Source: Gracilaria gracilis (lineage: Eukaryota > Rhodophyta > Florideophyceae > Gracilariales > Gracilariaceae). From it: DNA of 64,000 bases. Of this stretch, positions 56,461 through 64,000 are shown piece after piece. The translations under genes were made by a program, and so were the position numbers. Below the pieces are notes generated by a model. The model was not told the origin of the DNA, made no database searches, and worked only from the letters and a program-made list of their open reading frames with translations. Location: positions 62,001 to 126,000 of the forward strand of contig JARGSG010000223.1 in the NCBI GenBank assembly GCA_030374805.1, read 5' to 3'. Within the stretch, counting starts at the first letter, position 1. Every line of letters starts with the position of its first letter.

Positions 56461-57792
56461 ATGACCATCGAGGTCCATCTCAGTGAGAGATCCTTAACTG
56501 TGCGTGAAGATATTCCCGTTTCAATTTTTATTTGTATCAGTATGGGACTCCAGAAGGACAATAGTAATGTTCAAGAGACAGGGAAACATCCTAAGCAAGG
56601 ATTGCAAAGATCCATTCGCAAAGGAAGAGGACGCCGGGCCCCAAACGTGCAGAGTTTTTCAGGGTCACCTTTGAGGAGCCGACACGACCTCATATCTTCT
56701 GCAAACAGTACAGCAACAAAGGCCAATACCACTCTAGCCGAGAACGTGCTAAAGAAGTACGCGGCATTGAAGAATGCTCCTGATCCGCATAAGGTGACAA
56801 GCAGCAGTTCGGAGCTCGTCCTTAATCTTCTCGCGGACTATTGCGGACTTGGTACTAAAGAAGCACTAAAGAACAGTTCCATGGGAGCACTAGTTCAGGG
56901 ATTAAGGCTTGTCTACTCCAAACACGGTTACTATCAATCTTGGTATGTAGACAAAAGCGGAGAAGCACAAGGAAACCCGCTTATCAACAATCCAGATATA
57001 GAGCGACTTCGAAAGGCTCATCGCGTGCATTTGGCAAGAAACGGGACTTTTACAAATAGGGCTCGGCCGATTACTGTTGAAAACATATGCGACATAGCCG
57101 AACGTTTCTGGTACGGAAGTAATAAGATTCCCAGCGCATTTGACGTTGCTTTACATGCTGTTTTGGTTCTTGGTGTACATATAGGCTTGCGTTACGATGA
57201 AGTTTGTAAGCTGAAGGTGGAGAACGTAAGTGTTGGATCAGGTGGTGTTCGTTTAGTTATGCGTGAGTCTATCAAGAATTCTACTGTTGAACGAGACTAT
57301 GTGCTTCGAGAATGGGATGGGAACGGCGACATAAGGCACTCTGTGCTTTTAGACCCTTTTATTGCTCTCTTCTCTTGGCTCGCCTTGCGTGGTGCTTCCA
57401 AAGGGTATTTGTTTTGTGATATCCGCGCAAATTCGGGCTGCGTCGTTTTAAACCAGGCCAAACCGTGGCATGTGAAGACCTTTACGAGTCATCTTCGTCA
57501 AAGATTGAGTCAGATTGGTGTTGGAGATTGTGAGATATTATCGTACTCCGGACATTCTATGAAGCGCGGTTGTGTGCAGTTGTACAGGTCTCTTGGTTTA
57601 AGAGACGAAATGGTAATGCAGTTGATACAAATGTCGGGTCCAAATGCATATCACAACTATTGTGCCGCCTACAATGACTGTGCTCCGCCAGACCTTCCCC
57701 GATTTGCATCTGTTGAAGATTTTGTGCGTCATGCGAAGACCGTAAGCCTTGAAGACTTTGCCAACGAGAACGAACGCATAGCTTCGGATTAA
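56461..57792 (+). CDS. Crypton-like tyrosine recombinase
   Basis: ATG 56,461, 443 residues; a second start at 56,542 (MGLQKDNSNV) is also possible. The N-terminal part is basic (RKGRGRRAPN), then a helical core-binding part. Catalytic region: Arg in HIGLRYDEVCKL (about residue 244), a GHSMKRG box (about 364) and Tyr in GPNAYHNYCAAY (about 397-400). Tyrosine recombinases normally have His-x-x-Arg; here the fourth position is Lys (HSMK) with Arg next, which may weaken or shift catalysis. Cryptons, the DIRS group and some host genes share this fold; no reverse transcriptase is nearby, so Crypton-like fits best. The frame is intact. Confidence 0.7.
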   Translation: MTIEVHLSERSLTVREDIPVSIFICISMGLQKDNSNVQETGKHPKQGLQRSIRKGRGRRAPNVQSFSGSPLRSRHDLISSANSTATKANTTLAENVLKKYAALKNAPDPHKVTSSSSELVLNLLADYCGLGTKEALKNSSMGALVQGLRLVYSKHGYYQSWYVDKSGEAQGNPLINNPDIERLRKAHRVHLARNGTFTNRARPITVENICDIAERFWYGSNKIPSAFDVALHAVLVLGVHIGLRYDEVCKLKVENVSVGSGGVRLVMRESIKNSTVERDYVLREWDGNGDIRHSVLLDPFIALFSWLALRGASKGYLFCDIRANSGCVVLNQAKPWHVKTFTSHLRQRLSQIGVGDCEILSYSGHSMKRGCVQLYRSLGLRDEMVMQLIQMSGPNAYHNYCAAYNDCAPPDLPRFASVEDFVRHAKTVSLEDFANENERIASD

Positions 57793-58226
57793 TCTGAAGG
57801 GATTTCTTCTCTTGTTATCTATTTTGTGCCCTGCCCGTGGGACAAACAAAGCTTCTCCGAAAACATTGTGGTCGTGACGCATCCTTCATATAAATATACC
57901 ACAATAGCGCCCACGCACGTAGCCGCAATCTATGCCTTCCTTAGATACATATGTTTATACATCCACAAAACCACGCCAGAGGATAATACTGAGCGAGCCA
58001 ACATTTATACCCTTTATCCACATCCCCACAAGCCACCTCCAGACCTACTAACGAGCCATTTGGTCTGAAGGTCGCTTGCTCGTACGCCAGGGCGTCAGAC
58101 GAACTACCCAACACCCGAGGGCAGGTGTCTACAGCAGGAGCCGGACGAGCGTACGCATGCCCTGGCCAAAGTGGCGGAGAGGCGTTGGTCTTCAGATGGA
58201 TTGCTCCCTCCCCAGGGCATGAGCTC
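57793..58226. other. Downstream region before the minisatellite
   Basis: No gene. From about 58,035 the sequence (AACGAGCCATTTGGTCTGAAG) resembles the spacer words found again at 59,095 and 59,545, so it is the diverged edge of the repeat array. Confidence 0.45.
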
Positions 58227-59640
58227 GACGAGCCAGCTCATGCCCTGGACCCAGTGGCGGAGATGCAGAAATGCTGGGCGAGCCAGCACTTATGCAACTC
58301 CGCCACACCTCCACAAGCCCCCAGTGCACAAGCTGGACGAGCCAGCTCATGCCCTGGACCCAGTGGCGGAGATGCAGAAATGCTGGGCGAGCCAGCACTT
58401 ATGCAACTCCGCCACACCTCCACAAGCCCCCAGTGCACAAGCTGGACGAGCCAGCTCATGCCCTGGACCCAGTGGCGGAGATGCAGAAATGCTGGGCGAG
58501 CCAGCACTTATGCAACTCCGCCACACCTCCACAAGCCCCCAGTGCACAAGCTGGACGAGCCAGCTCATGCCCTGGACCCAGTGGCGGAGATGCAGAAATG
58601 CTGGGCGAGCCAGCACTTATGCAACTCCGCCACACCTCCACAAGCCCCCAGTGCACAAGCTGGACGAGCCAGCTCATGCCCTGGACCCAGTGGCGGAGAT
58701 GCAGAAATGCTGGGCGAGCCAGCACTTATGCAACTCCGCCACACCTCCACAAGCCCCCAGTGCACAAGCTGGACGAGCCAGCTCATGCCCTGGACCCAGT
58801 GGCGGAGATGCAGAAATGCTGGGCGAGCCAGCACTTATGCAACTCCGCCACACCTCCACAAGCCCCCAGTGCACAAGCTGGACGAGCCAGCTCATGCCCT
58901 GGACCCAGTGGCGGAGATGCAGAAATGCTGGGCGAGCCAGCACTTATGCAACTCCGCCACACCCCCACAAGCCCCCAGGGCACGAGCTGGACGAGCCAGC
59001 TCATGACCTGGACCCAGTGGCGGAGATGCAGAAATGCTGGGCGAGCCAGCATTTTTGCACCACCGCCACACCACCACAAGCCATCTCCAGAATAACGGAC
59101 TAGCCGTTCGGTCTTGAGATGGCTCGCTCTCGCTCCAGGCCACGAGCTGGACGAGCCAGCTCATGCCCTGGACCCAGTGGCGGAGATGCAGAAATGCTGG
59201 GCGAGCCAGCATTTATGCAACTCCGCCACATCCCCACAAGTCCCCAGGGCATGAACTGGACGAGCCAGCTCATGCCCTGGACCCAGTGGCGGAGATGCAG
59301 AAATGCTGGAGGAGCCAGCATTTATGCAACTCCGCCACACCCCAGCAAGCCCCCAGGGCACGAGCTGGACGAGCCAGCTCATGCCCTGGACCAAGTGGCG
59401 GAGATGCAGAAATGCTGGGGGAGTCAGCATTTATGCAACTCCGCCACACCCTCGACCCAGTGGCGGAGATGCAGAAATGCTGGGCGAGCCAGCATTTTTG
59501 CACCTCCGCCACACCAGCACAAGCCATCTTCAGACCAACGGACGAGCCGTTCGGTCTTTGGATGGTTTGCTCCCCCACCAGGGCATGAGCAGGACGAGCC
59601 AGCGCATGGCCTTGACCAAGTGGCGGAGAGGCATAAATGC
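58227..59640. repeat. 109-bp minisatellite array
   Basis: Eight tandem units start at 58,227, 58,336, 58,445, 58,554, 58,663, 58,772, 58,881 and 58,990. The first seven are nearly identical; later units (about 59,150-59,640) diverge, one is truncated near 59,455, and a spacer with CGTTCGGTCTTGAGATGGC separates them. The unit includes GACGAGCCAGCTCATGCCCT and GAAATGCTGGGCGAGCCAGC. As 109 is not a multiple of 3, successive units are read in successive frames, giving long ORFs on both strands (up to 310 codons) that need not be genes. Confidence 0.9.
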
Positions 59641-59699
59641 TGGGCAAGCCGGCATCTATGCATCTCTTCCATACTCCCGACAAACCTTCAAAACCTACA

Positions 59700-61363
59700 T
59701 AAATATTTATGAGCGATGTGGAAAACGATTGCGTTGCTTTGTGTCTTAGAGAAGGCTTTGTGTGCTACAAGATATAGGGTGAAGAAGAGTGCTTATTTTC
59801 TGTACTATTTGGGAATGAGATCGAAGCTCAAGGCAATGTTTTTTACATATGCACTGGTAGAGTAAATAAAAGTAAGTATGACTTTTACTCCACGTGATAA
59901 AAGTGATGAAAGAATTGGTTGTCCATTCTATAAGTAGGATGTGTACATTGAAGCACCATTGGTGCGTACTATACTGGTCTGTTTTGATGATCTCAGGTCA
60001 TGTGCTTTGTTCACTCCAAGGATTTTCGACATGTTTGTGTTGTGCGCAATTTGTATAGAGTACCGTTTTCATAACAGAATAAGTGAAATTGTGCAGTTCT
60101 CAACTCACTGTATAATAAAAATGACTCTTTCCGGATCGGCTGAGAACCCCATATTTTGTTCGTGTAAGATTTGCGCGACAGTTCTCATTTTGACAGGTTT
60201 GACAAAATGGGATTACGTCATTTGCATCTTTCAACTTTTATTTAGAAAAAGCTTACAATGTACGCATATTACTTATATGTGATGCAGTGTGTCAACTTGA
60301 CAGCGTCAAGAGTGTTAATTTATCATAACTCAATCTGCAAAGTTAGAAAGTTGAGAAACAATTGAAAGAAATTTCGCACTTCGGCTACTGATTTCGTAGT
60401 GTAATGCCGCAACATCATTTGTGTAAGGTTGGTCACGTTCTCAACTGTGAGAACCGTTAAGCACGGTTCTTTTTTGCAAATAATCCTACATTAAATGCTG
60501 GTTCTTGAATGTTGCCCTTGGTAGCTGCTGTGTGTGTACCAGCACAAACGGGCCCCCTCACAAATAAGTATCGTGATGATCGTCTGCGCTCGTCTGCAAG
60601 CCAAATTCTTGTGTACGTTTGATGCGTTCGGAGTGGTCGTCCCACGAGGTGGAGCGTTTCCTTTAACTTCTCCAGATCGCTTGGCTACGATCTTGTTGGG
60701 CACACTCCCTGATGATTTCCTTCCAAACCCCTCCTAGCTTTGGTGTTCACATAGTATTGTGCTCCCATGTCCAGCACGAAGAAGACGATTCATGACAGGC
60801 TTGAACGTACGTTGCTGGTTGTTGTAGCTCTCCTCTTCTCGGCGTATGAACTGTTTGGCACTTGTTCGAAACGGGGCCAGCCTACACGGCCTTGTCGAAC
60901 CAGTCGAGCTTCCCACCGCTCCCGGTGGCTCGGAACTTAAGTCCCACCTCCCGTACGACTACATCTGCATATCAACTGCTGAAGCTCTGCAAAGTTGCTT
61001 CCGCTAGATAGGGGCCCCTCCCAATGTGTGGGTGCAGATGCTGATGATGGGTCAGGGATTGGACTGAGGTTGGCGAAAAACGACAAGTGGAATGAGTATG
61101 AAGGAGATGTGCTTGGGTGCTACCTCACACGAAGTCGGTCTAGACTTGTTGCTGGCAGTGACGGTGCACAGGTCGGGACGCAGTAGAAGAACGGGACACT
61201 AGAAATCCAAATCATATATGCAATTACAATGGCCCGCTACACGGTACAGGCACATCAAGAGTGAAACGTGGAATGTATGATCTCGATTTGTAACATGTCT
61301 TTCTCCGCGGGACATGTTACAAAAGTTTCGGGAGCTGCAGGATAGAAAGCAGTTCATCCAATC
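59700..61363. other. Gene-poor stretch
   Basis: 1.7 kb with short ORFs only. An AT-rich first half; the second half contains a CACACTCC- and GGGCC-rich part near 60,900. No domain, RNA gene or repeat is recognised. Confidence 0.4.
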
Positions 61364-62167
61364 ATGACATTCTCCGGTGAGACCTTGGATGGTTACAAAG
61401 AATGGGAGATTCCAGAAGAAGCAAATTGTCCGAAGAAGACAGTAATGGTACTAATGCAGACAAAGAATTTGGTAGTAGTGTGCTTCAAAACGCAAACTTT
61501 GACGAACCATTCGGGCATTCACAAGCTGAATGTTGCACCCGGAAATATCGCCAGGCTGCCCGGAGGTGAAACAGCTCGGAAAAGGAGATGGCGCGCAGAA
61601 GGCGAAAACAGAGTGAAGGAAAACGAGAAGCAGCGATTGCGGTATAGGGATCATAGAGCATCCGAGTCTTCTGAGTCTAAGGCAGTTCGACTAGGCAAGC
61701 GGCTCCGATGGTATGCAAGGAAGGTAAAGTCGTCACATTCGAGCAAGAATTGTGATCAATGTAGTATTGGAAATAATATTGAGTATTCTGTAAGTGATGA
61801 GAGATCTATAGAGCATTCAGTACGGAGGTATTTGTATGAGAAGGCCTCCTCGTATGTTCGGCCCTCGTCCGGCAATGCAGTATGCGCATCAGAGGCATCC
61901 ACCTGTAATGATACCACCTCGAGCATATCACCTCAATTTTCTTCTCTCGAAACACAATGGGCTTCCGGAAACGAGAAGTATTTGTACGAGATACTCATTG
62001 AGAAGCGGACGCGCAATGTTATTCACCACTCGTTACTCCCCATTCCTGAGATTCCCAAGACAGGCTACAAGAAAATACCTGTGATTCAAAGGGACATGCT
62101 TCAACGTCGCCTTGATCCTACAGCGAAAGCTACAGAACCTTACTTAAAACTGGATACCCCTGTTTAG
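61364..62167 (+). CDS. Hypothetical basic protein
   Basis: ATG 61,364, 267 codons (MTFSGETLDGYKEWEIPEEA). The centre is strongly basic (ARKRRWRAEGENRVKENEKQ, then LRYRDHRASESSESKAVRLG), resembling the RASES-type basic repeats found in some transposon DNA-binding proteins. The C-terminal third (IHHSLLPIPEIPKTGYKK) is unrecognised. No leucine zipper follows the basic part. It may be a nucleic-acid-binding ORF of a dead element or a host gene. Confidence 0.4.
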   Translation: MTFSGETLDGYKEWEIPEEANCPKKTVMVLMQTKNLVVVCFKTQTLTNHSGIHKLNVAPGNIARLPGGETARKRRWRAEGENRVKENEKQRLRYRDHRASESSESKAVRLGKRLRWYARKVKSSHSSKNCDQCSIGNNIEYSVSDERSIEHSVRRYLYEKASSYVRPSSGNAVCASEASTCNDTTSSISPQFSSLETQWASGNEKYLYEILIEKRTRNVIHHSLLPIPEIPKTGYKKIPVIQRDMLQRRLDPTAKATEPYLKLDTPV

Positions 62168-62896
62168 CTGTTGCAATGGAGTACAGAACAATCGTAGTGA
62201 AGTAGGGCAGATAATGATCGATATCTTCGGCCCTGAGTTATCCGATGAAGATTTTTTACCATAAAAGAGTGGAATGTTTACATCATCTTGGCGTCATTCT
62301 CGTTGGTGAACCGGCGTGCGATAATCAGCCTCTCTCTACGATTGTATTCTTTGTTGACGCGCCATTGGTCGCAGTAGGAGACGCTCTGTTGAAAGTTATA
62401 TTTGATCCATTTTCATCCGTAGTGAGTGAAAGGGAATGCATATAGTAGTATATTTCGTTTGTCGGCAGAGTTGAATGGAAACGCGATTGTGTGATCTGAG
62501 GTGTGATCGACAGCGTTGGGATGGCTTCCTGTTACGATGTGAGGTGTCCGCGGGGCGACTTCTGTGCTTGATGCGGTTTTGATATTCCGTAAGCTTTGCG
62601 CGCCTTACATATCTGCAAGCAGTTGCTGTTCCCATGCGCTGCGTCGTGAATCTCTTTGCTGTAGCATGTTGCAAACTGGATTTTTCCAAGCAAAATTATG
62701 AAGGTGGTGGTGAAGGAAGTGACGGCAAAATGGTTTTCAACGGGGCAGTGAAGGAAAATTGGTGTTCCGATATGTTGACCACCATATAATACACTGAAAT
62801 GGTTCTTGAATGATGCCTGTATTCACTGACTGTAGTAGACGAGAATGGAAGTGAGAGGTTGCGGACAGAACAAGAAGAGCGGAACCACTGACAGTT
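62168..62896. other. Intergenic region
   Basis: Short ORFs on both strands without domains. Nothing supported. Confidence 0.35.
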
Positions 62897-64000
62897 TCAT
62901 TGCTGCCCCCTATCTCTCTGTGCCGCGGGCTTCAGCCTTTCTTGCCATCCGTAGCCAGGTATCACAGTGATCCGGGAACTGGAGTATTTCAGTCCATACT
63001 CAGCTTTCAGGGCCCGAAGAGCCTGCACATTTTTCATTGTCGCATCTCGTGATGCCATAGCATTCTCGAAGCGGCGTTTGCTATTTGCAGTCAGATAGGA
63101 TGCAAGACAAATAGATTCGGGATTTGTAGTACCTGGTAAGCGTTGATATAACGTTTCGGTAACGTATGGCATCATCGGATGTAGCATTTGAATACCCGCA
63201 CTTAAGCATTCGAATAATACCATTCTAGCTGCAGTCTTCGAGTCTCATTCACACCCTACATTGCCGGTTCTAGACCTTCAAGATAAATACATCATAACTA
63301 TTTCATTCAGAACCTGTGGGCAACGGCAAAAACGTCCCAATATTGAACGAAATGAATGCACCGTTCAGTCTGGCACACGTATCATTTAGACGAGATAGAA
63401 TCCAAATGTTCAATGTTTTTTCTTCCTGAATAGCTTCTTCGAGTCCCTCTGTGGAAAACACAAATGACTCCCGGAGATTGCTCAACGCAACCTTTGTAGC
63501 GTTCCAGAGCTAAATGCAAAAGTTCCTGTAGCCGATGACCTTGCTCACATCAAGAGTAATATCCCCGCCCTGCGTCATGGAGGCTAGCAATCCGATTCGG
63601 AGAGCATCCGTACCACACTCTGGGATACCTTTAGGATAATCCTCTTTTTGGTCAGCAACCGCACGCTTAACTTCATGCGGGGTAAGGTCGGCATTCTTGA
63701 TTTTCTCTTCAAGACTCTTCAGTTTCGCGCCGTGGATAACCTCAAGAGGGTCTATTACGTGCACCAGGGACTTAGACATTTTGCGCCCTTTTTTGTCGCG
63801 GGCAAGGGAGTGTAACCTTACTGTCTTGAACGGAAGCTAAACCAATGCTCATGATGACCATGCGAGCAACCCAAAAGAATAATATACCATGACCCGTTTC
63901 CATAACCGACGTTAAGTAGAAGCCCACCAAGTCTTTTGTTTTCTCCGGCCATCCATATACAGAAAAATGGAAAATCCCCGAGGAGAACCAAGTGTGGAGA
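62897..64000 (-). pseudogene. Valyl-tRNA synthetase pseudogene, 3' part
   Basis: Reading leftward from the window edge: [39 protein letters not shown], then a small deletion with frameshift near 63,830, [20 protein letters not shown] (the KMSKS signature), [20 protein letters not shown], an in-frame TAG after YRNFCI (about 63,508), LWNATKVALSNLRESF and ILSRLNDTCARLNGAF, further stops near 63,250-63,300, then the anticodon-binding part MLHPMMPYVTETLYQRLPG and LRALKAEYGLKYSSSRI to 62,897. ValRS charges tRNA-Val. The distance between landmarks is shorter than in real ValRS (the TFLPLPTGSE to YLEGLEP part is compressed). A dead duplicate; a working gene must be elsewhere. Confidence 0.85.

Noticed and set aside
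58125..59103. 293-, 310- and 274-codon plus ORFs and several 89-codon minus ORFs
   Set aside because: All come from the 109-bp tandem repeat read in different frames; no domain.
62245..62445. 66-codon plus ORF
   Set aside because: No domain, no partner copy; chance ORF.

Overview
This is eukaryotic nuclear-type DNA. Genes sit far apart, most long frames are decayed, the repeats are transposon-like, and the transposases belong to eukaryotic families (Tnp2/Plavaka-like DDE, Crypton-like tyrosine recombinase). A RING-H2 protein, F-box-like fragments and a valyl-tRNA synthetase pseudogene agree with that. A marine red alga of the Chondrus type is my guess from general look only; nothing here proves it.

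The dominant structure is a large imperfect inverted repeat: left arm about 7,612-25,018, right arm about 28,100-45,203, with a 3.1 kb spacer. It contains two copies of one large transposon, called E2 here. The fuller left copy runs 3,397-22,616, bounded by 28-nt terminal inverted repeats that match at 23 of 28 positions. E2 carries, in order: a broken Tnp2/Plavaka-like transposase (+); gene X, a basic repeat-rich protein (-); a SET-domain protein (-); a bacterial-type beta-class DNA methyltransferase (-); a protein of unknown function (-); a 1.7 kb block of hairpins and long palindromes; a 1,245-aa protein with a ParB-like domain and a C-terminal double-stranded beta-helix oxygenase-like domain (+); a ketopantoate-reductase-like protein (-); and a coiled-coil protein (+). 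This is a mobile element with DNA methylation, histone-methylation-type and possibly oxidative modification functions, plus a ParB-like protein beside palindromes.

The cargo genes are broken differently in the two arms, so neither copy is complete, yet several in-frame stops between domains are shared. Arm-to-arm similarity is a mosaic: about 13.17-15.78 kb and 21.95-25.02 kb (left coordinates) are nearly identical to their partners, while the stretches between have clearly diverged. The flank at 1-3,207 is repeated at 23,364-25,813. In both places it is followed by the same old transposon end, and in the spacer this continues as a decayed, internally deleted third copy (E3).

From 45,204 on the sequence is unrelated to the arms. 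It holds an unknown frameshifted gene (46.2-47.4 kb), a second decayed Tnp2-like transposase (48.2-51.2 kb), short tandem repeats, a Sel1-repeat fragment, an intact RING-H2 gene, a divergent pair of a tyrosine recombinase and a GCR1_C-like DNA-binding protein around a strong palindrome (55.4-57.8 kb), a 109-bp minisatellite (58.2-59.6 kb), one unknown ORF, and a valyl-tRNA synthetase pseudogene running off the right edge.
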